Position numbers and translations under genes: made by a program
The notes under the pieces: model-generated
Databases searched by the model: none
What the model was told of the DNA's origin: nothing
Seen by the model: only the letters and a program-made list of their open reading frames with translations
Shown here: positions 44,013-57,600 of the stretch, in pieces
Position numbering within the stretch: position 1 is the first letter of the stretch
How the letters are laid out: the number at the start of each line of letters is the position of its first letter
Assembly (NCBI RefSeq): GCF_026151205.1
Contig: NC_087078.1
Location: 16,943,118-17,007,117, forward strand
Reading direction: 5' to 3'
From: Bolinopsis microptera
Taxonomy: Eukaryota; Ctenophora; Tentaculata; Lobata; Bolinopsidae
DNA: 64,000 bases

Positions 44013-44214
44013 CCTTTTCAGGAGAAGGAGTCAGACTATATTTGATGTAAGTCACTGAAGTAAAGGTCGATGGCTGTTCTGTTCTGCGAGCAGATGTCAC
44101 TGATTGATCTGTTGGAGAGCTAGATGGCTGTTCTGTTCTGCGAGCAGATGTCACTGATTGATCTGTTGAAGAGCTAGAAACGAGTTGGAATGATATTAAC
44201 AGCAAAACGTACAT
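44013..44214 (-). CDS. Receptor copy D, exon 1 (signal peptide, two repeats)
   Basis: Clean 202-bp exon from ATG at 44214 to donor GTATAT (exon end 44013, phase 1). It encodes MYVLLLISFQLVSS, two 18-residue units and the linker TSVTYIKYSLTPSPEK. Same structure as copy A exon 1 with half the repeats. Confidence 0.75.
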
Positions 44215-45268
44215 TTCAAGAATTCACTACGCCATGTGTAGCACAACTGTAAAGATTGTGAAATAAAACCAAAATCCAGCTCTCACAAGTTCGTGGCGTC
44301 GATATGACTGAGCACAATGTCCATAGTTTTTCTAATCTCATAATGGCCTTTGTTTTAATCCTTGGTATATGGGGAGTTAACAACGGGTTTGCTTGCCACA
44401 ATGAAGCAGGAACCCTCTGCTTGCAATGCTCATGAATAAAGCTTTGTTTTGTCATTGGTCTGGGTACCTGCTTTGACCCCTATCTTGATGTTACATTGAA
44501 AAGATCTCACAGGAGGAGTCTTTAACATTCTCTGACAGATTACAAGCTTCTCTTAGGTACACAGAACGGCACAGAGAATTAGAGAATTTGCTGGTAAAGC
44601 CCTTTGAAAAATATAGAGGCCCAACAGATTAGGTTTATTTCTCACAGAGGCTACAAAAATGTCAAATTGAACCTTCACGGTGCAATTGGTTTCTGGAGAA
44701 GAATTCTTTCAAAAGTCAAAACTGTAAAACTTCGGTCCAGGAAGTATCAAATATTATATTTTCAATACGACCAAATACAGAATTTAATGGCAGTTTCAAA
44801 GTCAGTGCACCTCTTCAATCTTCATCCTAACTTTTGATTCAAAGAAATAGCTCATTTTACTTGTTGTTAGTTGTTACTCATACTTTAATTTATTAAACAT
44901 GATTAACCTGGAATAAATATTTAATAAAATTTAAAACACGTTACGTTTTTTTTGCTATCTAAAATATATTGCTTACTAACTGAGTAATAACTGAGGGTCA
45001 GAAATAATTTCAATTACAAGTGTTTTCAAGTTTAATTATTTATCGTTCATTCGGTCTGTAATAAAGCAGAATCAAGTTAGAATGAATCACAAAATTGTGA
45101 ATATCACGGTGTACTGAGTCCTGCTCATTTAGAAATGATTAAAATTAAAATAAATATGGTATGTAGGTATTAATACTATTGTTAAATCCAAAGAGTTACT
45201 TTATGGATAAAACTCACTAGTACAAATATAATTGAGGGTCACAAATACATTCGGTATACATTTTCCAT
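44215..45268. other. 5' flank of copy D
   Basis: Clean repeat of the copy C 5' flank (30350-31386), a few percent different. No gene is seen. Confidence 0.55.
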
Positions 45269-45975
45269 TTACTGTTCTACCGTTCTGTGATGAAGCAGAA
45301 TGTAACCACTTGAATGCAGCTCAACACAAAAGTAACTATCACAGCTTGGTGACTGCTCAGGAACGAGGGCTACAATAGCGCCGACTGCAGCGCCCAAACC
45401 AAAGGCGCATCCAACTTCCCCCCCCGCCCCCAAAACTAGTTTGCTCCCGCCCAAAGTATTGCTTAAAAACCCCCAAGAGGGGCCATTTTTCCCCTCGTTA
45501 CACAAAAAAACATTTTACAATCCCCAAAAAACCCCCCCTTTAAATCAGGCTGGGGTCCGGGAAAATAAAAACCAGTACAGGTTTGAAATTGGTAACAAAA
45601 AAAAAAGAGCCCCGGGTTTTCCCGGAAACTCACTCCTTTAAAAGGGAAATCCCGGGAAAATCCCCCAATTGGGTTTGGCAACTCGAAAAAAAGGGGCCCC
45701 GAAAAAGAAGTTCCTAAATCCAGGGGAGCTTACTTTTTTTTAAATTTTTAAAACCACGTTGAGAAAATTGCAAGGAAACACAATAAATTTCCCCCAACCA
45801 AAGTTTCTTAAAAATTTGGGGCCACCCCAACCCTTTTAAATCAAACCCCCCAAATCCCTTCTTTTTTTCTCTTTTTCCAATCCCGGTTAAAACCCCCCCC
45901 CACCCCCCCGGGTGTTTCTTTTAAACAAACGGGAAAAAAAAAAGGGAACTATAAAATCACCTTTCTTTTAAAAAT
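45269..45975 (-). pseudogene. MFS transporter exon, corrupted copy
   Basis: The first 110 bases (45269-45380) match the MFS exon at 31387 and encode its last helix. Beyond that the sequence becomes scrambled with inflated homopolymers but can still be followed to the exon start region near 45975. Confidence 0.6.
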
Positions 45976-48900
45976 TTTTTACAGTTGATACTTGTTACTT
46001 TAAAAATAATCGAAGTTTTAAAACCAAATTAAAATTTAGAATAAAATTGTTCTGCAACAAACATAAACTTTAGTCCCCTCATATCTTTAAAAAATGGGAA
46101 AAAACCCATTAACAAAGAAATGTTTCAAAAATTATGAACTCAAAATCCCAGACGCGTTTAAACGTTTAAAATTTTAAATTTTACTGGAAATTTGATATAA
46201 ATCTTAATCTGAAAAACTACCCCGAGCCAGGACCCCAAACCCCCAATGGGAATCCCCCCGTTTTTGGCAACGGGTTTTCGTTTCACTTGCTTTGTTGTTT
46301 TAACACATTTTTCAAAAAACCCCCTTAAACATGTTTTACTTGATTTTTTGGCCCATTTTAAAACATTGAATTAGAATAATTTGGATAAAGGTAAACCTGC
46401 TAAACGATTTTCCGGGAGTCAAAAAAAAAAAAGGCAAAAAAAAAAGGGGGTGAAGGACGACTTTCGGCTTACCCCCTGGACACAAACCCCCCCCTTTAAA
46501 TAATCTTTTGTAAATACTTTTAAACCCTAGTATACGGTTTGAAAATTTTTTAATAAAAAAAAAAGGGGATTCGAGGCTTTTTTAGAAATTTTAAAATTAG
46601 AAACGAGCCGAAAATAAATTTCTTTTATTATTACTAGCGGGAACCCCCCAAACCTTTAAAAACGGTGTAAAGGGTTTTTGGGGGCCCGGGAAATTTTCCT
46701 CCCCAAAGTCTCCCAGGAAAATTTTTTAAAAACCCTTTTTTTAATTCGCGTTTTTGACCCCATTTTGGGGTTTCCTTTTTTTTGGGAACAAAATTTTCTT
46801 TTTTCCTTTTGGCCAAATTTTCGTTTTTTTAAAGCAAAATTGGGGCCATTAAAGCATTTGAAAAAGTTAAAAAAGTTTCAGTTTTTAATCTTTACGGTTT
46901 TTGGGGAAACCCTTTTTAAAAGTTGACCCGGGTTTGGCAAAAAAGGGTGGGGAAAAATTAAATAAAATATATAGAAATATAATTCCTCGCTTTAAAATTT
47001 TGTAAGTTTTATTTAGTGCCATTGTTTTTCCCGCAGAAAACCACCATTTTAAAAAAAATTCCACTGAATTTCCTCCGCCCGTGTTTTTTTCCCATTTTTA
47101 AAAACTACCCGATTTAAAAAAGTAATCAGAATAAGGGTGGGGAAAAAGAAAAAAAACAAAAAAAAACTTATTTTGACAGCACGGGATGGGGCGGCCCCAA
47201 ATTCCCCGGGGGACCCATTTGGGAAAAAATTTGGGAAATTAAAACCAAATCAGGAAAGGGAAAAAGGGCCATCATTAACAAAAAAAAAACCGGATTTTTT
47301 CAAGAGTGGGGAAAAAGGATTGAAAAAATAAAAAAATAAACTAATTTAATTCATACAAACAAAATATTATACAAAAGCTTTCACGATATTTAAACTTTTT
47401 TCTATGAATTCAAACAACGTACAAAATACTACTTGGAAATAAACCCTTTAAACAATTACGAGGTTTGAAAAACATTGACTTAAAATAAAAAACAAAAATT
47501 TTAATTTTTGGGCCCCTTTAAAGCGTTCCTAAAATAAATTTCAAAAAAAATTTCTTTAACATCATTTTATCTTTAATAAAAAATTTTGAAATCAAAAATC
47601 TCAATAGTTAAATAAAATCGTCTACAAAATAAAATAAAGAAAACAAATAAAAAAATTATTAGAATTAAAATTAAATAATTTTGTTACAAATTTTTAAACG
47701 GTTTTCCCATAAATTCCCATTGAGTTTTTCCCGAAGGGTTTTTGACATCAGAACCAATCTATTGGGAATTTGAAAAACGCATTTAAACTTCATGAAGTAC
47801 CCCATGAAACAGTGAACAGAAAATAAAAATCACCGTAAAAAGTCAAATTCCGCAAACCCCTATAACTTTAAATACAATTACACCTTGCTCAACCCTTTTT
47901 CCCCGATTTTAAGTTTGTTTTTGGGAAAATTCGGATTTTTGGAAAACCCCCCGGGGCAAATTAAAAGGGAGTGATTTGCATACGCATATCTTTTTGGGTA
48001 CCCCTTCAAAAATAGATTTGATATTTATTTGAGAGTTGCCCAATGGGACTTTGGAACTCTCAAATTCCCAATTTTTTGCTGAACCGTCTTTTTTCTTTTT
48101 CCCCCCTTTTAAGCCCAAAAAAGGGGTTTCACTGCTTAATTTCCATACATTATTATTTTTAAACATTTATTAAATTAATATAAAAACAAAAATGTAAAGC
48201 TATAAAAAAAACCCCAAATAAAATATCCAAAAAAGGGTTCGAAACTATACCACGAGGAAAACTCTGTTTAAGTTTCTTAAACCCAAAATTTCTTTGTCCA
48301 TAAATTTGGGGGGCAAAAATTCAGATTTTTTTCCCGGTTTTTCCCCCTCAAATTTCCCTTTGGGGCAAAACGTTTTTCCGTTATCCCAGCTCAAAACCCC
48401 ATCGACAAGCTGATATCTTTTGGTCCTCTGCATCGTTTTTGATAGTTTAAAATGAAAAAATTCGGATTTTTGCTCGCTCATGCCCCCCCTTCCTAAAGGT
48501 GCCCCCTCGGCAATAACGCTTGTTTTAATTTTCCGGGCTCAAAAAATCCCCCCCCTTATTTTTTCCTTTTGGTGAATCTCTGGACCTTTGTGAGGGGTTT
48601 GGGAAAAATAATTTCGGGATTTGTCTCTGCTGCACGGGTATCATGTCCCCTCAACAACACTCCCCCTCTTTCTTTTTCAACCCAGCACACCCCGTCCTCG
48701 CCTGTAAAAATTGCGAAGATGTTCCCTGCTTTTTTAACCAAATTTTTTTCCCAGAAGACAGGTAACTCGAATACTAATCGCGTTGTTTTTGGGGGTCCGT
48801 CAGCCCTTTAGGTTTGGAAAAACCCGGGAACAAACCGGGTGGCAGGGCCGGTTTCTCCCTTCGTTCCCTTCAACGGCTCCTCCGAAACCCCTTTTAGCAA

Positions 48901-51900
48901 CGGGAAAACGGCTTGATGGGGTTTGGTAAATGGCGGATTTGGGACAATTCTGGTGAGATTTTTAAAAAATAGTGCGGGAAATTGGGAAAAAATTTCGCAA
49001 AAGGGAAGGGGGTTAATAACAAATTTTTTGGGCGGGATACTTTGGGAAAAATCCGGGCCCAAAGGATTTTGAAATCAAAAACCTTCAAGGATTTGAAACA
49101 CCCGATAAGGGTTAAAAGGGCACCCAAAAAACAAATCATTTAAAAGTTTAATTGTTAGCCTTTCAACCTTTTGGGTTTTGGGCCCTTTTTGGGGCGAGGG
49201 TTTCCCAATTAGAATTTTTTGGGATTTACTCGGTAGACAAGCAAATTCAGAATGGGGGAATTGAAAAAAAATGGGTAATTTTTCAAATTTTACGGGGGAA
49301 AATCCCCCAAAACGAATTTTTTTCGGGGGGCCCTTTTTGTCGACAAAATAACGTAAACACAGACCCCGCCCATTTCCTTTAAAATCAACCCTTTTGGACC
49401 TTTATCGGGGCATTTCCAACTTCATGGAAACATCCCAAACGGTACTTTTTTGGGATCGCCCCCAACTCGGGGTTTTTTTCCTTTAAATTCCTTTCCATAG
49501 AATTTTAAAAGGGGCCGGGCCGGGGGACTTCTTGTTTGTTTTGGGGTTCCCCGGATGAAAATTTTAAAGGGCCAAAATCACCCAATTTTTTGTATCCTTT
49601 CCAAAACTTTAAAAAAGAACTAATTATGGTTAAAGAAAAGGCGGCGGGGTCCTGAAGATGCAAAGAACCCTATTGAAACCCTTTAAAGATTTTTTTAAAC
49701 CAAGGGGGACTTAAACCCGGGCGGGGGGGGAACCCTTTCCTTTTTAGCCTAAGGGTTTTCCCCAATCCCCCAAATAGCAAACCCAAATTTATCTTGGGGT
49801 TCCTAGTATTTTGGAAAAAACACCCTTCGTTGACATTTGAAAGCCAGTCATTTTTTCCCGTTTTTGATTTTTACATAGTTTTTTCTTAAAAAAACCCGGG
49901 CCCATATTTTAAAAAACCCCAAAAAAAATTAGCAACCTACTAAGAAGTCCCCCCCAAAAACAAGAAAATTAAGGATTTTTTTACCCCAGGCAACGATTTT
50001 CGCAGTTTTTTTAAAAGTTTCCTAAAATTTTTTAAACCAAAAGACAGGTTTGCCCAACAGCTACCCCCCAATGATCAATGAGCATTTTTCAGACAAAATT
50101 TTTCCCATACTTTTTTGAGCACTCCAGATTACATTGGGTCAACTTGTCAACAATAAAAATTTCCCATTTTTTTTTTATCTTTTGTAATGATACGAAACCC
50201 GATCCATGTAAAACCTTTTGGGACATGCCAACTCACCGAAACGGGCGCCGCAATTACAACAAGTCCCCAACTTTAGAAAAAAATTTGCATGTACATTATT
50301 ATCGCACCAAAAATTAAGCGTTAAATTTTTACTTTTTTTGGGGGAAAAAAAAACCGATATTTTTTTGGTTTTCAATTTTTCCCCCACCTATTTGGGGGAT
50401 TTATTGGGGCACCGTTTTTGGGAGGTTTTTTCAGTGGGGAAAGGATTTTCCCTTTTTCTTGCAGCTAGTAAAGACATATTTTTCCCCCCCCATATGCTCC
50501 AATTTTGTGGGACTTTTTAGGGGGATGCAACTCGTTTTCCGGGGTTTCCCCCTCCAAAAAAATTTTACTGGAAAGATGGAAAAACTTTGGGGGGGCAATG
50601 GGTCCTTTTTGAGAAATTTTTTTACTCCCCAAGACCTTTTTTAAAGCAAAATGACAGCGCTTGAAAAAAAGCCAATTTTCCCTTGGGTTGAGACTTGGGG
50701 TGAAATTTTTCCCAGAATGTTTTTGGGAAAAAAACACATTTTTTCTCATTTCCACATGTTTTAATCCGTCGCAAAGATCGTTCAAATTTGACGTAGCCAG
50801 AACCCTGATGGGCCCAGGAGAAACAATTTTGCACGTTGTATTGCATTTTTCTAACTTGGGGACTTACCCTTTTTCCCGGGTTTGGGCCTTTTTTCCCGTT
50901 CATCAATACCCCTTTTCAATTCCCCTATACCGTTTGCGAAACCAGGGTTTAAAATTTCTCAATTTTTGCCTCCTGCTTTTTTCCCAAATTTTCTTTGGGG
51001 AGGTGAAAATTTTAGTTTTAAACGACATATTTAAGGGTTTTTAAACAGAAACGTCATTGCAAAACCCGGAAAAATTTAACACACAAACAAAGTGTTTTGC
51101 CCTATTTAAAACATGATTTTGAGAAATTTCCCACCCTTGACTTTCTAGGGGATCATTTGCAAATTTGAACATTCTTGGCTTCGGCAAACAAAATTTTTAA
51201 AAAATTTTTAAAGGAAACCATTTATAGTGCACGAAACCTCCTCCCCGCTTTTTTCTGAAAAATTTTTTTTTTTGAATTTCTTCCCGATCCTCGCTACACA
51301 AACTTTTTCTTTATGTTGTTTAAACTTGGGGACTCCACCTTGGGGGAAGTTTTTGAAAAAGGGCTAAACAAGAACAATTTTAAAGTAAAGGTGGGCTTCA
51401 TTTCCTTTGTTTCTCAGTATTTTGGGATTGAACTCAACCTCCCCTTTAAAACAATCATTATCACTAACACATATTTTAAAGAGGGCTATGTAATAGATTT
51501 AGGGCTAGTTTATAACTTTGGGGTTTACAAACAAGCCATAAATCCCATTACAATAAACCCTTTGTCCCAAAAATAAATAGTTTTCACATATATCATACAT
51601 ATAAAACAGGGGCTACGCAGCCCCCTGCGTTAAAAGTTGTTTTATCCCACAATTTTGTTCATCCATGTTATTCCACAGTTTTGGGAAAACCTTTTTTAAA
51701 AAACCGTATTTTTTTTAGCTTTGTAAGTGAAATTAAAAACAAATTTTCACCCAGCTCCGCCAAATAATTCTCACATAAAATTTAAAAACACTAATTCTTA
51801 TCAGGGAAAACCCGCCCCCTCGTGTCACAAGCCCGATAGTATAAAGGGGCCCCCAGGCCCAAACAATCGTTTAAAAAGGCCCTAAAAAATTTATGGAAAA

Positions 51901-54235
51901 AAAACTCTTTCCCTGTTGTGACCTTTAACCTCTTTTTCGTCTTTCCCGGGGAGGGTTTTTTAAATTAAGAACCCCCATGGGTTCCCTTTTAAATTTTTAT
52001 ACCGGGGTTTTGGGGAAAGAAATTTTATAACTACTGCAAAAAATTTTTCGACATCCCTTTTGAAAACTGACACCCTTTAAGGGGGGTTTTAATAAAAAAG
52101 GGCCCGGGTACAAGGGTTTCACGGGCTTGGGCTTGGACGGAAATTTTTTAACGGACTTTATTTGAACGGACTATTTTGGGAAACCATTTGGGTTTTTTAA
52201 GGGTCCGTTTAAATAAACCCCCGAGATTATGACATGATTTTTTTTCATGATAAAACTTTCGATTACCTTTGCATTGGGAAGGCCCAAAACATCCCGTGGT
52301 CACAATTAAAGAAGAGCTTTGTGAATCCAGCCCAACAACCAGATGTTCCCTTTTCACCTTTTCACACTCCACCCCCCAAAAATTCAATTGTTAAAATTTG
52401 TTCCAAAACAAAAAAACTCCGAACATTGGGTTAAAAAATCAAACAACTTGGGGTCAATTCAAAATCAAAACGTTCAACTTTCCCCCAAATTTCGGTAATC
52501 ATAAATTTAAAAAACAAAACCTTAACCTTTGGGAAAAAAATTTGTAGCTTCCCCAAAACCCAAAATTTTCCCCCTTTAAAAATATCCCCGGGGTTCAGAA
52601 AGAAAAAACGTCTGCGTGGTTTTAAAAGATTTTCCGCCGGGCCCATCGTCCCCCCGTCCTCTCCTCTCCATTTTGTTGTTAAAAGATTGAAAAATACAAC
52701 ATTCCCCCATCCCCCGGGCGGGGTTTTCATGAGTTCCCTTAACTTTTTTGTCGAAATAGAGTCCTCCTTTAAAACCCCCTTAAACCTTCATGATTATCGA
52801 AATTTTCCAATTAAAGTCTAAACAAAATGAAAGGTTTTATGGGGTTTCAACGAGGGTAGGGGTTTTTAATTTCTTTAATTTTGGGGAAAATTTTTAAAAA
52901 AAAACAAAACCCCCAAAGAAAAAGGGTTTTTTCCCAAAAAAATCGGAAAAAAGATGGAAGGTTTTCCATGATTTTTTCATGACACCTTAACCCCCGGGTT
53001 TCGGGGGTTTGGTTGGGCCCAAAACGGAATTTTATCATTGGGCAATTCCCAAAAAAGAATGGTTTTTCCTTTCCCTTGTGGGAACAATCACTATGGGAAT
53101 TTTAAAATTAAAAACGACAAAATTGGGGCCAAATTCAAACATTCTTAAAAAAACTGCAATCATAAAACATAAAACATTCCCACTAAAATAAACCTTTTCG
53201 GGGCTTAAATTTTAAACCGGGCATTAAAGGGAAAAACATAATTTTTTTAAAGGCATTAAAAAAACGCTCGAAAGGGATTTTAGGTCATGTTTTTGTTTTT
53301 AACCCCAATTTTAGAATTTAAAAAAAAAGGGGCATTAAAAAAAACACAAAATTTTGGGCCTTCATGTCCCCTTTTAATTTCCCCCAAAAAAGGCCAAAAA
53401 GGTTACCAATTTTCATGAAAAAAGGGGGTATTTTTAATAGGCCCATGGGGTTGGTTTCCAATGCTGGGTTTGGGGCATTGGGGGGACGGTCAAAAAATTT
53501 AATTGGGTTTTCCTCCTTTTTGGTGAGAACACATAAGGGAATAAAAGATTTATTTGGGTTACAAACTGAGGCCTTTTTTTTTAAAAATTTTAAAAACGGG
53601 AAACCAAAAATCATAAACAAACCCTTTTCCCGGGCGTTTTTAAACTGCTTACCCGGAAAAGGGCATAATTTTTTTTTAAAGGAAAATTAAAAAAAACCTC
53701 GAAGGGATTCGTATCAGTATTTTTTTTTTTACCCACCTTTCCAAAAATTTTTTGAAAGGACATTTAAAATGAAAAGCCTCCAGCGTCCAATAATTCCGCT
53801 CAAAAAAATCCGGAAAGGGAAACCAAAAAGGAAAATATACTATATGGGATTTTATAGAAGTCACGGGGTAGAGGGCGATGGCTTTCTGTTCGCAAGCAAA
53901 ATGCACTGATTGAAATTTTTTTGAGACTAAAACGAATTTTGGGAAAAATATCAAAGCAAAACGTACTTTCCCGAATTCAAACGCCTTTTCAAACCCAACC
54001 TTAAAGATTGTGAAAATAACCAAAGCCCGCCCCACAATTTTTGGGGGTCCCATAAAACGACACAAGCCCAAATTTTCCCCAATGGTTTAAAAAGGGCCTT
54101 TTTTTTAAAACGGGTTGGGATAAGGTATTACAACGGGTTTTGCTGCCCCCAAAGAATCCGGAAACCCCCTCTTTCAAAGCTTTTTAATAAGCTTTTTTTT
54201 TTATTTGGGCCCGGGTACCGCTTTTAAATTCCTAT
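45380..54235. other. 8.9-kb stretch of corrupted sequence covering most of unit E
   Basis: The array unit is recognisable in order (MFS exon, spacer, receptor exons 4-1, 5' flank) but is riddled with inflated homopolymer runs (CCCC, GGGG, TTTTT, AAAAA) and small losses. Coding, intronic and spacer DNA are equally affected, and both borders are abrupt. This pattern fits an unpolished or mis-built consensus better than mutation. Open frames in this stretch should not be taken as genes. Confidence 0.8.
48270..53975 (-). pseudogene. Receptor copy E, exons 4 to 1 (unreadable frame)
   Basis: By alignment to copies C and F: exon 4 about 48270-52005, exon 3 about 52265-52400, exon 2 about 52530-52790, exon 1 about 53850-53975 with at most one VNTR unit. 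Words such as CTTTCTAGGGGATCATTTGC and GCAGCTAGTAAAGACATATT confirm identity. No frame can be followed for more than a few dozen codons. Whether the underlying gene is intact cannot be told. Confidence 0.6.
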
Positions 54236-54390
54236 CTTTGGTTACATTGGAGGAGACACAAAGATCTCACATGAGGAGTCTTTAACATTGTCAGACAGAT
54301 TACAAGCTTCTCTTAGGTACACAGAACAGCACAGAGAATTGGAGAATTTGCTGGCAAAGCCCTTTGAAAAGTATAAAGGGGTGGGCGACA
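54236..54390. other. 5' flank remnant of copy E, clean
   Basis: Matches 30630-30745 of the copy C flank and then stops abruptly at the repeat array. The next 590 bases of the flank consensus are missing. Confidence 0.7.
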
Positions 54391-54430
54391 ATTGACCCCC
54401 CGACAATTGACCCCCGACAATTGACCCCCC
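54391..54430. repeat. Three GACAATTGACCCCC units leading into the hexamer array
   Basis: Three near-perfect 14-15 base repeats immediately before the CCCTGA array; they share its GACCC core and may be its origin. Confidence 0.75.
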
Positions 54431-54957
54431 GACCCTGACCCTGACCCTGAACCCTGACCCTGACCCTGACCTGACCCTGACCCTGACCCTGACCCTGACC
54501 CTGACCCTGACCCTGACCCTGACCCTGACCCTGACCCTGACCCTGACCATGACCCAGACCCTGACCCTGACCCTGACCCTGACCCTGACCCTGACCCTGA
54601 CCCTGACCCTGATCCTGACCCTGACCTGACCCTGACCCTGGACCTGACCCTGACCCTGACCCTGACCCTGACCCTGACCCTGACCCTGACCCCTGACCCT
54701 GACCCTGACCCTGACCCTGACCCTGACCCTGACCCTGACCCTGACCCTGACCCTGACCCTGACCCTGACCCTGACCCTGACCCTGACCCTGACCCTGACC
54801 CTGACCCTGACCCTGACCCTGACCCTGACCCTGACCCTGACCCTGACCCTGACCCTGACCCTGACCCTGACCCTGACCCTGACCCTGACCCTGACCCTGA
54901 CCCTGACCCTGACCCTGACCCTGACCCTGACCCTGACCCTGACCCTGACCCTGACCC
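54431..54957. repeat. (CCCTGA)n / (TCAGGG)n hexamer array
   Basis: About 85 units of CCCTGA on the plus strand. The left half has scattered variants (missing C, ATGACCCAG, GGACCTG); the right 270 bases are perfect. It replaces about 590 bases of the copy E 5' flank and ends in CCCTAATATAATTGAGG, rejoining the unit consensus. TCAGGG differs by one base from the animal telomere repeat TTAGGG. The long RV-repeat frame here is an artefact of the repeat. Confidence 0.9.
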
Positions 54958-55010
54958 TAATATAATTGAGGGTCACAAATACATTCGGTATACATTTTCC
55001 ATTTACTGTT

Positions 55011-55627
55011 CTACCGTTCTGTGATGAAACAGAATGTAACCACTTGAATGCAGCTCAACACAAAAGTAACCATCACAGCTTGGTGACTGCTCAGGAACGA
55101 GGCTACAATAGCGCCGACTGCAGCGCCCACCATGGCGCATCCAGACATCACCCCCGCCCCCAGAACAAGCCGCTCCGTCCCAAAGTAGTGCTTATCAAAC
55201 TCCATGAGCGTCAGTTCACACCTCGTTACACAAAAACACATGTTACATATCCCCATAGCAACCACTGTGACAATCAGGCTGTGGTCCAGGAAAATGAGAC
55301 TCAGGTAGCAGGATGCAATGATAACAGAAAGAAGAGGCTGCAGGATTCGGAAACTCACGTACTTTAAAAGGAAGATGCCGAGAATCCTGCCAATTAGTTT
55401 GGCTACTCCGTAAAGAAGGGCCAGAATAAGAAGTTCCTGATCCATAGTGAGCTTACTTTCTTTATTATTAAACACGTTGAGCAATGCTGGTATCAGCAAT
55501 ATACTTTCCCAACCCTGGAGTGTATTTATAAAATTTGCCACACAACCTTTAATCAAGCGACCCCAGAATCCCTTAACTTCAATGACTTCTTGTTCCAATG
55601 CGGACTGAAGCCCCTCTCTACCCCCTC
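55011..55627 (-). CDS. Orphan MFS transporter last exon, second clean copy
   Basis: Almost identical to 31387-32012 with a few replacements (GWESILLIP, AVMVTFVL). The acceptor of the first copy is mutated here (CTAACAG to CTAAAAT). A nearby CCTCAG acceptor at 55628 would keep the same phase, starting the exon at 55627. As in the other copy, no upstream exons are present. Confidence 0.6.
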
Positions 55628-55649
55628 CTGAGGTGTATTTTAGAACCAA

Positions 55650-57600
55650 GTGCAGGATAAAAATAGGAACTATGAATCGCCGTTCTTGTTATACTTTTTA
55701 CAGTTGATCCTTGTTATCATTTAAATAATCGAAGTTTTAATCTAGATTAAATTAGTATAATATATTGTTCTGCAACAAACATAAACATTTATGTCCCCTC
55801 AATTCATTGAAAATGGGTAAAAACATTAACAAGTGAAATGATCTAAAATTATGTACTCAAAATCCCTATGACAGCGATTAACGATTAGATTTAATTACTG
55901 GTAATTGATATAAATCTTAATCTGCAAAGACTACCCGCGAGTCCATGACTCCAATGCCTATGGCGATCCCTCCCTCGTTGTTTGCAACTGGCTTCGTTTC
56001 ACATTGCTGTTGTGTATTAAGCACACATTTCATAAAAATCTTAACATGATTATCGTTGATTCTTGTCATCTTTAACATTGAATTAGGATAGTTTGGATAA
56101 ATGTAAACCTGCTGAACGACTTTCCGTGAGTCTAAATAAAAAAGCAAAAAGTAAAGGGGGTGTAAGGACTGACAGTCGTGCTTGCAAGCACTGTGACACA
56201 AACCTCCCCCTTTAATAATCTACTTGTTAATACGTGTAAACTAGTGTACTGCTGATAGTTTAATAAAAATAATAGAGATTCGAGTGCTTATTATGTGAAA
56301 AGTTCTACAATTAGAAAGAGCGATCTGGAAGAATCGTATTCGTTTTAGTATTATATCTTAGTGCCATGTGATTCCGCAGAATAGTCCACCTTTTTCAAAA
56401 AGGTTCCACTGAATTTTCCTCCGTCGTGTTATTTTCAGTTTCAAACTATCCCGGAGTTAAAAAGATAATCAGAATAATGTGGTGAAAAAGAGAAGAAACT
56501 AAAAAAACTTAGTTTTGTACAGCACTGATCGTCTGATCCAGGACCCGAGTTAGGAAAATTTCGGAATTAAAACCAAATCAGGTAAGGAAAAAGCCAGTCA
56601 TGTAACAAAATGAAACACTGAATTTTTCAAAAGTAGCGGAATAGGGAGGAATAAAATTAAGAAAATGATCAAATATAATTCATATCATACACAATATTAT
56701 ACATCTGCATATCACGATAGTTACAGTTTCTATAATATCCAAACAAGCGCACTAATACTACTTGGAAATGAGCTTTAAACTTTTTCGAGGATTGGAATAA
56801 TCAGCTGACTTAAAATAAGAACTTGATTTTAATTATTGCTCATTAAAGCGATCCATCAATCAAGTCAAATAAAATCATTTACATCAGTTTATCTTTAATG
56901 ATAAAACTGAATATCGAAATCTTCAATAGATTTATAAAATCGTCTCGGTCTACACAATAAAATAATTGAATAACAAATTATCAATTATATGGAATTCGAA
57001 TTACTAATTTTTTAGCATATTTCTTAAACGGTATTCCATATATTCCCATTGAGTTTTTCCGAAGGTCTTGACATCAGAACTCATATCTATTTGTAATCGA
57101 ATATCGCACTTATACTTGCAGTGAAGCACTTTATACATGTACAGTGAACCAAAAATTAAAATATATCACAGTAAAAAATGTCTATACCGCGAACCTCTAT
57201 GCAATTACACCGAGCTTATTTCTTTCCCCGATCTGAAGCCTGTGTTTGGAGAATTCGTGATTCGTGAGAGCTCACATCGCTATTATTGATGATGTGAGTG
57301 CATACTGCATATCGAATTGTATTCCATTGCAAAACTAAACTTGATATGTTATTTGAGAGGTTGAGGATTAGGATCATGAAACTCTCTATACCAAGTTTTT
57401 GCTGTACCGTGCATTGTTCGTTTCTCCCTATAACTGTAAGCCCAGTATAAATAGGTTTCACTGTATAAGTTCATACATTTTACTTTTCTTACAGTTTCAG
57501 TTAACATAAACGAAAAACTCATCTCAAGCTATCAATATACACAAATATAATATCCACACAAGTTCGAAACTATACCACGAGGTTAACTCTGATTAAGATC
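55650..57600. other. E/F spacer (3' side of copy F)
   Basis: Clean spacer of the unit without LINE or MITE, about 1.95 kb, the best reference for the unit. It holds the conserved hairpin at 56153-56213 and the small frame 57216-57461. No gene is seen. Confidence 0.7.

Noticed and set aside
46634-53690. Many ORFs of 60-130 codons between 45.4 and 54.2 kb
   Set aside because: They are rich in Phe, Lys, Pro and Gly from inflated homopolymers, lie on both strands of corrupted receptor and spacer sequence, and match nothing in the clean units.
39715-53975. Copies D and E as old, naturally decayed pseudogenes
   Set aside because: Borders are abrupt, introns and spacers are as damaged as exons, and single-base indels and inflated homopolymers dominate over substitutions; technical error explains this better, though only reads can prove it.
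54242-54976. Long minus-strand frame encoding alternating Arg-Val and Gly-Gln
   Set aside because: It is only the translation of the TCAGGG hexamer array, open in several frames because the repeat has no stop; not a gene.
55011-55367. Plus-strand frame over the MFS exon (also 31342-31545)
   Set aside because: Antisense shadow of the transporter helices.
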